64,000 nucleotides of DNA from G965215145 sp965215145 (lineage in GTDB: Bacteria; Bacteroidota; Rhodothermia; Rhodothermales; JANQRZ01), in contig OZ244038.1 of assembly GCA_965215145.1 (NCBI GenBank), forward strand, positions 1,178,001-1,242,000. The letters are read 5' to 3'. The notes beneath the pieces are model-generated. The model was not told where the DNA came from, ran no database searches, and worked only from the letters and a program-made list of their open reading frames with translations. The number at the start of each line of letters is the position of its first letter. The first letter of the stretch is position 1. The position numbers and the translations under genes were made by a program. Positions 1 through 7,943 of this stretch are shown piece by piece.

Positions 1-886
1 GCCAGCGCCACCGTTCGAGGTTCAGCACGAGCGCCTCGACGGCCCCGGCGGCGGAGCCGTTGAGCGCGTGGCGGGTCGCGTCGTCCACCGTCCCCGTCGG
101 CTCGAACCCGTAGCGGGCCTGGAACCGCCGGACGGCCTCAGCGAGCTCGACGTCGAGGAGGTGGGCGAGGGAGTCGGCGGGGTCGGGGCCGGCGTAGTCA
201 CCGAAGAGGCGGAGGCGCTCGCGGACGAGGGGGACGCGGGTGCTCCGGGCGCCGGGCGCGATGGGGCCGGCGGGGAGAATCGTCGGGAGGTCGGTGCCTT
301 CGAGGTGGCGGTAGCGGGCGAGGGCGTCGCGGAGCGCGGCGTACTCCGGGTGCGGCGGCCGGAGCCCGTCGAGCGCGCCGGCGAGATCCCCCGATTCGAG
401 CGCGCGGTCGAGCACGGCGGCGAGGTCGCGCTCGCGGCGGTGCGGGTGCCAGTCCTCGGTGAGCGTCGCCGGGTCCACGCGCCCACGCAGGAGGTGTTCG
501 GCCAGCGCGAGGAAGGCGTCGGTGCTCAGGAGGTCGAGGTCGGCGGCGGCCTCGGCGCCGAGCGTCCCCCGTGCCAGCAGCGCCTCGATGGCGGCGGGGT
601 CGTAGTCGGCGGGATCGAGCCCGTCGTCGGCCGAGGCGTGGAGGAGGGGGACGAGCGCAGCGGCACGCTCCCCCCACGCCGGCTCGAAATCGCGCGCCGC
701 GTAGAAGGGCCTCAGCTTCGGGTGAACCACCCGCTCCCTATCTCCGACGAGGACGGTGCCTCCGGAGGCGGCGAGCCGCGCCCGCAGCGCCTCCCGCACA
801 CCGACGGTGGGATCGTCGGCGAGAGCGGGGGGCGCCAGGGCGCAGCCCAGGAGGGCGAGGAGTAGGACGCGTTGCAGCGGGCGCAT
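1..886 (-). CDS. L,D-transpeptidase (YcbB/LdtD-like), C-terminus outside window
   Basis: Exported murein L,D-transpeptidase of the YcbB type, expected to form 3-3 cross-links in the periplasm. About 295 residues are visible. They comprise an N-terminal signal peptide (MRPLQRVLLLALLGCALAPP, residues 1-20, then ALA), a scaffold domain (about 50-190, with 'LRPFYAARDFEPAW' and 'ADDGLDPADYD'), and a peptidoglycan-binding domain near 255-285 ('RRFQARYGFEPTGTVDDATRHALN'-type). The catalytic YkuD domain with its Cys would lie left of position 1, so activity cannot be judged. The ATG at 886 is the first start giving the signal peptide. The gene is divergent from the gene at 1060. Confidence 0.85.
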   Translation of the reverse strand, partial: MRPLQRVLLLALLGCALAPPALADDPTVGVREALRARLAASGGTVLVGDRERVVHPKLRPFYAARDFEPAWGERAAALVPLLHASADDGLDPADYDPAAIEALLARGTLGAEAAADLDLLSTDAFLALAEHLLRGRVDPATLTEDWHPHRRERDLAAVLDRALESGDLAGALDGLRPPHPEYAALRDALARYRHLEGTDLPTILPAGPIAPGARSTRVPLVRERLRLFGDYAGPDPADSLAHLLDVELAEAVRRFQARYGFEPTGTVDDATRHALNGSAAGAVEALVLNLERWRW

Positions 887-1059
887 CGGGCAGCGGAGCA
901 GGTGAGGCGGGGGAATCTAGCGCCGCGCCACTCAATCGGCGTGCCTTACTGCCGCGTTTGAGGCATCCGGCGGAACGCTTCGGCTCGGCGGCGGTGCTGA
1001 CCCGGTGGCGGGCACGGCACCGACGTGCCCCTACGCCTGGCGCCTCCCGGATCTCGCCT

Positions 1060-1860
1060 ATGCTCAGCACCGTCCGTCTCGACTTCGACCCGGCCCGCGA
1101 CGGGTTCGGTTTCGCCAACGGCTTCCGCTGGACGGAGCCCGACCTCGCGCACCTCGCCCGGATGCTCCGCGCGCTGGCGCTGCCGCTCGCCGCGGCGGGG
1201 CCGGCCGTCGGTGCCGCCACGACGGGCGGTGCGGCCGGGCTCCTCACTGGCGCGGCAGCCGGGCTCGGGCTCGCCCGCCTCGGTGCCGGCGACGGGCTCG
1301 TGCGGGCGGTGGCGCGGCGGTGGACGACGTTCGGGCTGTGCGGGGGGATGGCCCTCACGGCAAAGGAACGCTGGGAGCTCCGAGCCCGCGCTGGCGCATC
1401 GACGCCGACGGCTGTGCTCCACGCCGCCGGCGTCCGCCGGCTCCTCTGGCGGCAGCAGGAGCGGACGCTACGCGCCGCTGCCCCCGACTTCCTCCGCCGC
1501 TGGCTCGTCGCCCGGCTCGGCCGCTCCTCTCCCGGCCCCGACGTGCAGCGGCAGTGGGTCCGCGCCCGCGCCGCACTCGAAGCCGGCCACCCCGTCCTCC
1601 TCGACCTCGTCGGCGACGCGCCGGACCCCTTCGCGCAGCATCAGGTGCTGGCGTTCGGCTATGGAGGATCGGCCGAAGCCGGCACACTCGTCGTCTACGA
1701 CCCGAACGCACCGGGCGAAGAGCGGCACGTCCATTTCACTGCCTTCGGGGACCGGGCGCGCATCACCACGGACATCCCGACCGGCCCCGGCTCCGATGGC
1801 TCTGTCCACGTCCACCGCGAGGCCGGCCACCTCGCTGGGTTCTTCGTGATCGAGGTCTGA
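1060..1860 (+). CDS. Putative papain-like (C39-like) cysteine-protease-fold protein
   Basis: This 266-residue protein is not a family I can name. Three motifs fit a papain/C39-like fold in the expected order: 'FGLCGGMA' with Cys94, 'AQHQVLAFGY' with His194, and 'VYDPN' with Asp214 and Asn216. A Gly/Ala-rich hydrophobic stretch (about 41-80) may insert in a membrane or pack as a helical hairpin. No signal peptide is evident. The ATG at 1060 is the first sensible start; the frame is open further upstream but that part has no recognisable content. Catalysis is inferred from residue order alone. It stands between a divergent L,D-transpeptidase gene and a MITE-like element that begins right at its stop codon. 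Confidence 0.6.
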   Translation: MLSTVRLDFDPARDGFGFANGFRWTEPDLAHLARMLRALALPLAAAGPAVGAATTGGAAGLLTGAAAGLGLARLGAGDGLVRAVARRWTTFGLCGGMALTAKERWELRARAGASTPTAVLHAAGVRRLLWRQQERTLRAAAPDFLRRWLVARLGRSSPGPDVQRQWVRARAALEAGHPVLLDLVGDAPDPFAQHQVLAFGYGGSAEAGTLVVYDPNAPGEERHVHFTAFGDRARITTDIPTGPGSDGSVHVHREAGHLAGFFVIEV

Positions 1861-2068
1861 GAAACTGTCTGGTGAGCGAAAGTCGCGGCCTGCGACCGGC
1901 TGCGGCATCCTCTTGCGGCGTTGCGCTGCCCCGCAGGGCGGGATGCAAGCACATCGCCGATGCCTGCGCATCGTCTGCCCCGCAGGGGCGGGATGTTCCA
2001 CTTCGCGCGCCTTGCGGGGAGGGCGCCTCGCTCGGTCTCGGCTGCCCGCTCCTTCCCCAAACAGTTTC
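1861..2068. repeat. MITE-like element with 14-bp terminal inverted repeats
   Basis: The segment starts GAAACTGTCTGGTG, and its right end is the reverse complement GAAACTGTTTGGGG (12 of 14 match). Inside are two copies of a GCCCCGCAGG(G)GCGGGATG-like motif, near 1928-1951 and 1977-1994. It contains no credible gene and abuts the stop codon of the upstream gene. The structure resembles a small non-autonomous transposable element or a dispersed intergenic repeat. Confidence 0.5.
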
Positions 2069-2077
2069 TGAGGCGCG

Positions 2078-3157
2078 CTACCCGATGCGGACCATCCGAC
2101 GCGACCGGCTGAACCGGCGGCCCCGGTCGTCCTCGGCCGCGAGGCGGTAGACGTAGGTCCCGCTCGGGACGCGGTGGCCGAGCGCGTCGCGGCCGTCCCA
2201 CCCGAACCGGTGGTAGCCGGCCTCCATCTCGCCGAGTGGCTGGCGGAGCAGCTCGCGGCCGAGGACGCTGTGAACCGTCAGGAGCGCGCGCGCGGGGCGC
2301 GGCAGTGAGAAGCGGATCGAGGTCCGGTCATGGAACGGGTTCGGCGTGTTCTGGAGCAGCGCGTAGGTCTCCGGCGCCGCTCCGTGCTCCTCGATCTCGT
2401 GGAGGCTCTGCGGGTCGGAGGCGTCGAGGACGACGTCGAACCGGCCCTTGAGCGGGAGGCCCGCCGCCGCAGGCGCGGCGGGTGCCGACCGGCCGTGGAA
2501 GGGGAGTGCGGGGACGGGAGGGGGGGCGGGACCGATGCCCAGACGGAGGCGGATGATCCGGTCGGCGGCGGCCGGGGAGGATGCCCACGGGTCGTCCTCG
2601 ATGTAGGGGTCGCCCGCGAAGTAGAGCTGGGTGATGAGGGTCTCGCTCCCGTCCGGCGTGACGACGCGGAAGTGGATGTGAGCGGGGCGGAACTGGCTGC
2701 CGTTGAGGTAGAACCCCGGCTTGACGGCCTCGAAGCTGTAGCGGCCCTCGGCGTCGGTGAGCATCTGCCCGCGGAGGTCGAAGTCGTTGGGGCCCACGCC
2801 GCAGGCGTCGGTGACGTTGCTGTAGCAGCCCTCGGCGTCGGCCATCCACACGTCCACCACGGCGCCGTCGAGCGGCGTCTGGCAGTCGGGGGCGAGGACG
2901 CGGCCGGCGATGCGGATCCGGCGGCCGGGCTCGTCGGGGCCGGCGAGGACGGTGCGGACCGGGGCGCCGGAGACGTAGAACGGCCCTCGGATGTCCGGCG
3001 TCGTCACGGTGCAGCCGCCGTCGAGCGCGAACTTCGGGAGGACGGCGAGGGCGAGCCCGCCGAGGCCGCCCATGCGGAGCACCTCGCGGCGGGAGAACTG
3101 CTGCTCGACGCGGAAGGCGCCGGCGTCGTCGAGGTGGAGCGGGTCGCGGCGGGGCAT
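2078..3157 (-). CDS. Secreted intradiol ring-cleavage dioxygenase with C-terminal sorting domain
   Basis: This 359-residue protein belongs to the non-haem Fe(III) intradiol dioxygenases, which cleave catechol-type rings. The N-terminus has a twin-arginine-like signal ('SRREVLRMGGLGGLALAVLP', residues 22-41). The catalytic domain follows (about 45-235), with the opening 'DIRGPFY', Tyr in 'GCYSN' and 'GRYSF', and the 'RPAHIHF' HxH metal motif. After a Pro/Ala-rich linker the last ~85 residues form a type-A sorting/FlgD-like domain ('NTPNPFHDRTSIRFSLP' and 'GYHRFGWDGRD'). This predicts export and surface attachment or release. Substrate is unknown. ATG at 3157. Confidence 0.85.
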   Translation of the reverse strand: MPRRDPLHLDDAGAFRVEQQFSRREVLRMGGLGGLALAVLPKFALDGGCTVTTPDIRGPFYVSGAPVRTVLAGPDEPGRRIRIAGRVLAPDCQTPLDGAVVDVWMADAEGCYSNVTDACGVGPNDFDLRGQMLTDAEGRYSFEAVKPGFYLNGSQFRPAHIHFRVVTPDGSETLITQLYFAGDPYIEDDPWASSPAAADRIIRLRLGIGPAPPPVPALPFHGRSAPAAPAAAGLPLKGRFDVVLDASDPQSLHEIEEHGAAPETYALLQNTPNPFHDRTSIRFSLPRPARALLTVHSVLGRELLRQPLGEMEAGYHRFGWDGRDALGHRVPSGTYVYRLAAEDDRGRRFSRSRRMVRIG

Positions 3158-3213
3158 GGTCGGCCGAGGGCGTGATTACGGGTGACCAATGTACCCCCTG
3201 GATCCTCCAACAC

Positions 3214-3738
3214 CTAAGGCCCGACGGCCTCCTCGCGTGCGGTGAGGTCCACGTTCTGGAAGTAGAACAGGCAGTGCTTCAGCTTAGCCGCCTTCATCGG
3301 GCCGATGCCGGGGAGCTTCCGTAGCCGCTTTTCGACCGTGGCGCAGTCGGCCCCGTCGGCCCAGAGGCGGCGGGCGTCGCCGCCGTGCTCGTCGGCGAGG
3401 ACGCGGGCGACGGCCTGGACGCGCTCGGCCATCACGTTCGTGAACCGGTGGACCGCCGGGCTCTCGGCGAAGAGCCGCCGGAAGTCGTCGGCGTCGTGGT
3501 CGGCGAGGCGCCGCATGTCGAGGTGGCCGAGGCGGCGCTTCAGCTTGAGCGGGCCGGTGAACGCCGTCTCCGCCAGCACGCGCTGGTCGAGGAGGAGGCC
3601 GAGCACGACGGCGTTGGCGTCCTCCCGCAGGAGCGCGTCGGCGTCAAGGTCCTTCGTGGCCGTGCCCTCGCGCGCGAGCCGGTCGAGCATCCGCACGAGG
3701 CCGCCGTCGAGGTACGAGTAGTCGGCGGCTGCGGTCAT
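3214..3738 (-). CDS. HhH-GPD family protein (TIGR03252-like)
   Basis: A 174-residue protein resembling the uncharacterised HhH-GPD family related to base-excision DNA glycosylases. The helix-hairpin-helix is visible near the C-terminus ('RKLPGIGPMKAAKLKH', about 139-154). The N-terminal part contains 'LLLDQRVLAETAFTGPLKLK', typical of that family. The [4Fe-4S] cysteine cluster of EndoIII is absent, as is usual for this short branch. Glycosylase activity has not been established for the family. It lies between the intradiol dioxygenase gene and a TlpA-like gene with short gaps and the same strand. Confidence 0.7.
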   Translation of the reverse strand: MTAAADYSYLDGGLVRMLDRLAREGTATKDLDADALLREDANAVVLGLLLDQRVLAETAFTGPLKLKRRLGHLDMRRLADHDADDFRRLFAESPAVHRFTNVMAERVQAVARVLADEHGGDARRLWADGADCATVEKRLRKLPGIGPMKAAKLKHCLFYFQNVDLTAREEAVGP

Positions 3739-3816
3739 GGGGGAGTGGGGGAGTCAAGCAAAACCCCACAAACTAGCGACCACGGTCGAGCTCTCTTCCC
3801 TCTCTCCTCCTTTCTC

Positions 3817-4425
3817 TCAATGTGGCCAGTCCGCGCGGGCGGCCCCGACGGCGCGGGCGAGCTCGTCCATCCCCATCTCGCCGTAGTTGAAGGCGTAGGC
3901 CAGCTCCCCGTTCTCGCGGACGACCCACGTCGTCGGGATCCACGTGACGGGCAGGCCGAGGAAGCGGCGGCGGCGGTTCTCCTTGTCGTCGCTCGGGCCG
4001 AGGTCCGGCTGCACGACCTCGGCCACGCGCTCCGAGAGCCCGTAGCGCACCATCTCCTCGCGGGCGCTCTCGCCGTCGTTCCAGATGGTGACGAACGTGA
4101 ACCCCACGTCCGGGTGGCCCTCGACGAGCTGGTACCACCCGTCACGCAGCTCGGCGATGGAGTTGCCGCACCACGGCGCCCAGAAGTGGACGACGTGGAG
4201 GCCGCCCCCCCCGAGCCGGTCGAGCACGGCCCGCTCGGCCTCGGTGAGGTCGGCGGGGGCGAGGGCGGCGAGGGTCGCCGTGGTGACGGCGGAGTCGGCG
4301 GGCATGGGGGAGTCGAAGTCGGCGAGGGTGACTGGAAGGCCGGGTTCTACCGTGGTTACCGGGTCGCCCGTCTGCGCGAGCGCGGCCGGGGTGAGCAGGA
4401 GCACGGCGAGGGCAAGCGGTTTCAT
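3817..4425 (-). CDS. TlpA-like thioredoxin-fold protein with single active-site Cys
   Basis: A 202-residue exported thioredoxin-fold protein. Starting at the ATG at 4425 gives a clean signal peptide (MKPLALAVLLLTPAALAQ); the longer upstream frame reads through a palindromic repeat and is not used. The active-site region reads 'HFWAPWCGNS', so the second Cys of the usual CxxC is Ser and only a monothiol remains. A cis-Pro-type motif follows ('GLPVTWIPTTWVV', about 160). It probably acts in periplasmic thiol chemistry or as a binding protein rather than as a classical disulfide reductase. Confidence 0.7.
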   Translation of the reverse strand: MKPLALAVLLLTPAALAQTGDPVTTVEPGLPVTLADFDSPMPADSAVTTATLAALAPADLTEAERAVLDRLGGGGLHVVHFWAPWCGNSIAELRDGWYQLVEGHPDVGFTFVTIWNDGESAREEMVRYGLSERVAEVVQPDLGPSDDKENRRRRFLGLPVTWIPTTWVVRENGELAYAFNYGEMGMDELARAVGAARADWPH

Positions 4426-4442
4426 GGCGGCGGTTGGAGGCC

Positions 4443-4470
4443 GTAGGGGCGGTTCATGAACCGCCCCTAC
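4443..4470. repeat. 28-bp perfect palindrome, GTAGGGGC...GCCCCTAC family
   Basis: A perfect 28-nt palindrome (arms GTAGGGGCGGTTCA / TGAACCGCCCCTAC) between rsmI and the TlpA-like gene, both on the minus strand. It can form a strong hairpin in RNA from either strand. Related copies lie at 6251, 8440, 10451 and 21573, each between genes, consistent with a dispersed palindromic element that may serve as a terminator. Confidence 0.75.
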
Positions 4471-4492
4471 CACGTTTGTGGAGGGAGGAGAC

Positions 4493-5164
4493 TCAGCGTC
4501 GGCCGCCCACAACGACGACGACCTCGCCGCGGACCTTCGGGCGCCCCTCGAACGACGCCCGGACCTCGGCCAGCGTTCCGCGGACGACCTCCTCGTGGAG
4601 CTTCGTCAGCTCCCGCGCCACCGTCGCCGGGCGGTCCCCGCCGAGGTGCTCGGCGAGCTGCCCGAGCGTCTTGATGAGCCGGTGCGGGCTCTCGTACAGG
4701 ACCAGCGTCCGCTCCTCCTCGGCCAGAGCCTGCAGCCGCGTCTGCCGCCCCTTCTTCGGCGGGAGGAACCCCTCGAACGCGAACCGCTCCGTCGGCAGCC
4801 CGCTCAGCGCGAGGGCCGGGACCAGCGCCGTCGGCCCCGGCAGCGCCTCGACGGGGAGGCCCGCGCGGAGGCACTCGCGGACGAGGTAGAAGCCGGGGTC
4901 CGAGATGCCCGGCGAGCCGGCGTCGGCCACCAGCGCGACCGTCTCGCCCGCCCGGACCCGCTCGACGAGCTGCGGCGCCTTCTGCCGCTCGTTGTGGTCG
5001 TGGTAGCTGGTCCGCGCCGTCCCGATCCCGTAGTGGTCGAGGAGGACCCCGCTCGTGCGGGTGTCCTCGCACGCGACGAGGTCGGCCTCCTTCAGCACCC
5101 GCAGCGCCCGCAGCGTCACGTCCTCCAGGTTGCCGATGGGGGTGGGGACGAGGACGAGGGGCAT
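4493..5164 (-). CDS. rsmI: 16S rRNA (cytidine1402-2'-O)-methyltransferase RsmI
   Basis: A 223-residue SAM-dependent methyltransferase of the tetrapyrrole-methylase fold that 2'-O-methylates C1402 of 16S rRNA at the decoding centre. Diagnostic segments are the N-terminal 'LVPTPIGNLEDVTLRAL', 'ACEDTRTSGVLLDHYGI', 'VALVADAGSPGISDPG' (about 79-94) and the C-terminal 'ARELTKLHEEVVRGTL'. Its length is slightly short of the usual 270-290 because the optional C-terminal extension is missing, which is common. ATG at 5164. It is separated from hemB by a palindromic repeat. Confidence 0.95.
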   Translation of the reverse strand: MPLVLVPTPIGNLEDVTLRALRVLKEADLVACEDTRTSGVLLDHYGIGTARTSYHDHNERQKAPQLVERVRAGETVALVADAGSPGISDPGFYLVRECLRAGLPVEALPGPTALVPALALSGLPTERFAFEGFLPPKKGRQTRLQALAEEERTLVLYESPHRLIKTLGQLAEHLGGDRPATVARELTKLHEEVVRGTLAEVRASFEGRPKVRGEVVVVVGGRR

Positions 5165-5190
5165 AGGGCGCGGTCGGATGCAGGATCGCC

Positions 5191-5218
5191 GTAGAGACGC
5201 AGCATGCTGCGTCTCTAC
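5191..5218. repeat. 28-bp perfect palindrome (GTAGAGAC variant)
   Basis: A perfect 28-nt palindrome with arms GTAGAGACGCAGCA / TGCTGCGTCTCTAC, located between the hemB stop and the rsmI start. It has the same size and position type as the GTAGGGGC palindromes but a different outer sequence. A degraded relative appears at about 22908-22931. It probably acts as an intercistronic terminator. Confidence 0.7.
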
Positions 5219-5235
5219 AAACGGGAAGGCTCGGT

Positions 5236-6240
5236 TTAGCTATCGCGTAGCCAGCGGGCGAGGTCCTTGGCGAAGTAGGTCAGGATGAGGTCGGCGCCGG
5301 CGCGGCGGATGGCGAGGGTGTGCTCCAGCGCCACGGCGCGGAGGTCGGCCCAGCCGCGCTCGGCGGCGGCGTGGATCATGGCGTACTCGCCGGAGACGTG
5401 GTATGCGGCAACGGGGACATCCACGGCCTCATGCACCGCGCGGACGACGTCGAGGTAGGCGAGGGCGGGCTTCACCATCACCACGTCCGCCCCCTCCTCC
5501 ACGTCGAGCAGCACCTCCTTCACCGCCTCGCGCGCGTTGGCGGGGTCCATCTGGTACGTCCGCTTGTCGGCCGGCACGTCCGGCCGCTGCCGGGGGGCGG
5601 AGTCGAGCGCGGCGCGGAAGGGGCCGTAGAGCGCGGAGGCGTACTTCGCGGAGTACGAGAGGATGAGGGCGTCGGCGTGGCCGGCGCCGTCGAGCGCGGC
5701 GCGGATCGCGGCGACGCGGCCGTCCATCATGTCGCTCGGCGCGACCACGTCAGCCCCGGCCGCGGCCTGCACGACGGCCATCTCGGCGAGGAGCTCCAGC
5801 GAGGCGTCGTTGTCGATCCGCCCGTCCCGGACAATCCCGTCGTGGCCGTCGGAGGAGTAGGGGTCGAGCGCGACGTCGGTGACGAGGACGAGGTCGGGGA
5901 CGGCGGCCTTCACGGCGCGGATGGCGCGGGGGAAGAGGCCGTCGGGGTCGAGCCCCGCGCTGCCGCGTTCGTCCTTCATTTTTTCGGGCACCTTCGGGAA
6001 GAGGGCGGCGGCGGGGACGCCGAGGTCCCACACCTCCCGCGCCTCCTCCACGAGCCGGTCCACCGAGAGCCGGAACTGCCCCGGCATCGCGTCGATGGGC
6101 TCCCGCACGCCCTCGCCCTCGACGACGAACAGGGGCATGATGAGGTCGTCCGCCGAGAGCCTTGTCTCGCGCGCCATCCGGCGGACGGCCTCGGAGCGGC
6201 GGAGCCGGCGCGGGCGGGTGGTGAGGTTGGGCAGATCCAT
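5236..6240 (-). CDS. hemB: Delta-aminolevulinic acid dehydratase (porphobilinogen synthase)
   Basis: This 334-residue enzyme condenses two 5-aminolevulinate molecules to porphobilinogen in tetrapyrrole synthesis. The two Schiff-base lysines are visible in 'LILSYSAKYASALYGPFR' and 'DVVMVKPALAYLD'. The metal-site loop reads 'TDVALDPYSSDGHDGI', with Asp/Ala where zinc-type enzymes carry cysteines, so this is the magnesium-dependent class. The start at ATG 6240 begins the conserved 'LTTRPRRLRRSEAVRRM' region; the longer upstream frame runs through a palindromic repeat. It is downstream of cysS on the same strand but separated by hairpins. Confidence 0.95.
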   Translation of the reverse strand: MDLPNLTTRPRRLRRSEAVRRMARETRLSADDLIMPLFVVEGEGVREPIDAMPGQFRLSVDRLVEEAREVWDLGVPAAALFPKVPEKMKDERGSAGLDPDGLFPRAIRAVKAAVPDLVLVTDVALDPYSSDGHDGIVRDGRIDNDASLELLAEMAVVQAAAGADVVAPSDMMDGRVAAIRAALDGAGHADALILSYSAKYASALYGPFRAALDSAPRQRPDVPADKRTYQMDPANAREAVKEVLLDVEEGADVVMVKPALAYLDVVRAVHEAVDVPVAAYHVSGEYAMIHAAAERGWADLRAVALEHTLAIRRAGADLILTYFAKDLARWLRDS

Positions 6241-6250
6241 GAGGCTGGTT

Positions 6251-6275
6251 GTAGGGGCACGGTGGTGCCGTGCCC
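6251..6275. repeat. Partial GTAGGGGC palindrome upstream of hemB
   Basis: GTAGGGGCACGG followed by its near-complement GCCGTGCCC. This is a left-complete, right-degraded member of the dispersed palindrome family, 10 nt upstream of the hemB start codon. A similar imperfect copy occupies 8440-8468 between the divergent sufE and topoisomerase genes. Confidence 0.5.
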
Positions 6276-6333
6276 GGCTCGGTATTGGACCCCCCGCTCC
6301 TGGTGCCATCGCTAGCGCTCAAGGCACCAGAAG

Positions 6334-6358
6334 CTGTCCCCCTTCACAAGGGGGACAG
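6334..6358. terminator. Hairpin between cysS and hemB
   Basis: An 11-bp perfect stem (CTGTCCCCCTT / AAGGGGGACAG) with a 3-nt loop, about 47 nt past the cysS stop. There is no long T-tract. A second weaker inverted repeat (TGGTGCC...GGCACCA, 6301-6329) flanks it. Probably terminates cysS transcription. Confidence 0.55.
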
Positions 6359-6404
6359 TTCGGCGACGCTGGGAGCGGAGCGACCGCAAGACGAACGGGG
6401 GGTC

Positions 6405-7943
6405 TCACACCGTCGCCTTCCGCCGCCACGTCGAGCCTTCGGGGGAGTCCATCACCTCGACGCCCAGCGCGTCCAACTCGTCGCGGATGGCGTCGGCGCG
6501 GGCGAAGTTTTTTTCTTTACGGGCTGTCGCCCGTTCTTCGAGGAGGGCTTCGACCTGCTCCGCGAGCGGGTCGGCCTTCTCAGCGGGGGTGCCCTGCCCC
6601 TCGTGCTGCACGATGCCGAGCAGGGCGTTCACTCGGTCGAGGAACGACTTGGCGGCGCGGGCGGAGGCCGCCGTGAGGCCGGGGCCGTCGCGGTGGGAGT
6701 GGATGCGGCCCGCGCCGTCGAGCACGGCGGCGAGGGCGCGCGGGGTGTTGAGGTCGTCGCAGAGCCCCACGAAGGCGTTGGCGTAGGCGGCGTCGAGCGC
6801 GTCGGTTAGCTCCCGGTCCTCCGGCCGCTCCTCGCCGCCGTCCCCGTGCTCCGCCTCGGCCGCCTGCTCGTAGGCCAAGCGGAGCGAGGCGACCTGCTTC
6901 TGCGAGGCCCTGAGGTCCTTGAGCGTGAAGTTGAGCGTCTTCCGGTAGTGCCCGCGGATCAGCGCGAGCCGGAGCGCCAGTGGGTCCACGCCCTTTCCGC
7001 CTTCGGCCTCCGGCAGCGTGAGGTCGCGCACGGTGAAGAAGTTGCCGTTCGACTTCGCCATCCGCCGGCCCTCGACCTGGAGGAACCGCGTGTGCATCCA
7101 CACCCGCGCGAACGGCTCAGCAGAAAGGCTCTCGGCCTGGGCGATCTCGCACTCGTGGTGGGGGAAGATGAGGTCCTCGCCGCCGGCGTGCACGTCGATC
7201 CCCGCACCGAGGTACCGCCGCGCCATCACCGAGCACTCGATGTGCCAGCCGGGGAAGCCGCGGCCGAAGGGGCTATACCACTGCATTAGGTGACCGGGGT
7301 CCTTCTTCCACAGCGCGAAGTCGCGTGGGTCCCGCTTCGCCTCGTCGGTCACGATCTCGCGGCGCTCGGCGGCGGCGCCCTCGGCGAGCCCGGCGGCGTC
7401 GGTGTTGCCGCTGAGGCGGCCGTAGGCGGGGAAGCTCGGGACGTGGAAGTAGACGCCGTCGGCGGTCTCGTAAGCATGGCCGGCTTCGACCAGCCTTTCC
7501 ACGGCCTCGATCTGGCCGGTGACGTGCTCGGTGGCGCGGGGGCGGACGTCGGGCTCCAGGAGGTTCAGCGTGCGCCAGTCGGCCAGCAGCGCGTCGGTGT
7601 AGAAGCGGGCGAGGTCGTAGACGTTGCCGAACCGCTCGCCCTCGCGCTCCAGCGCCTTCGCCATCTTGTCCTGCCCGTGGGCGTCGGCGAGGTCGTCCTC
7701 GGTGAGGTGGCCGACGTCGGTGACGTTCGAGACGGCCTGAGTCCGCCAGCCGAGCGCGCGGGCGGTCCGCAGCAGGAGGTCCGTCGTCAGGAACGTGCGG
7801 AAGTTGCCGATGTGGGCAAAGGAATACACCGTCGGGCCGCAGGAGTAGACCCGGAGCAGCGGGTGCCCGTCGGCGTCGGTCTGGCTCGGCATGACCTCCT
7901 CGACCTGCCGGGTGAGGGTGTTGGTGAGGCGGAGGGCAGGCAT
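6405..7943 (-). CDS. cysS: Cysteinyl-tRNA synthetase
   Basis: A 512-residue class I aminoacyl-tRNA synthetase charging tRNA-Cys. The N-terminal zinc Cys and HIGH-type motif appear as 'YSCGPTVYSFAHIGNFR' (about 30-46). The 'GWHIECSVMA' segment and the 'GGEDLIFPHHECEIAQ' segment carry the other zinc ligands. The KMSKS signature is present as 'RMAKSNGNFF'. The C-terminal helical domain ends 'LDALGVEVMDSPEGSTWRR'. The start codon at 7943 overlaps the sufE stop (ATGA), implying translational coupling. Confidence 0.97.
   Translation of the reverse strand: MPALRLTNTLTRQVEEVMPSQTDADGHPLLRVYSCGPTVYSFAHIGNFRTFLTTDLLLRTARALGWRTQAVSNVTDVGHLTEDDLADAHGQDKMAKALEREGERFGNVYDLARFYTDALLADWRTLNLLEPDVRPRATEHVTGQIEAVERLVEAGHAYETADGVYFHVPSFPAYGRLSGNTDAAGLAEGAAAERREIVTDEAKRDPRDFALWKKDPGHLMQWYSPFGRGFPGWHIECSVMARRYLGAGIDVHAGGEDLIFPHHECEIAQAESLSAEPFARVWMHTRFLQVEGRRMAKSNGNFFTVRDLTLPEAEGGKGVDPLALRLALIRGHYRKTLNFTLKDLRASQKQVASLRLAYEQAAEAEHGDGGEERPEDRELTDALDAAYANAFVGLCDDLNTPRALAAVLDGAGRIHSHRDGPGLTAASARAAKSFLDRVNALLGIVQHEGQGTPAEKADPLAEQVEALLEERATARKEKNFARADAIRDELDALGVEVMDSPEGSTWRRKATV

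Noticed and set aside
887..1059. Possible gene or RNA in the gap before the cysteine-protease-fold gene
   Set aside because: No start with a credible frame, no hairpin of note. It is taken as a divergent promoter region.
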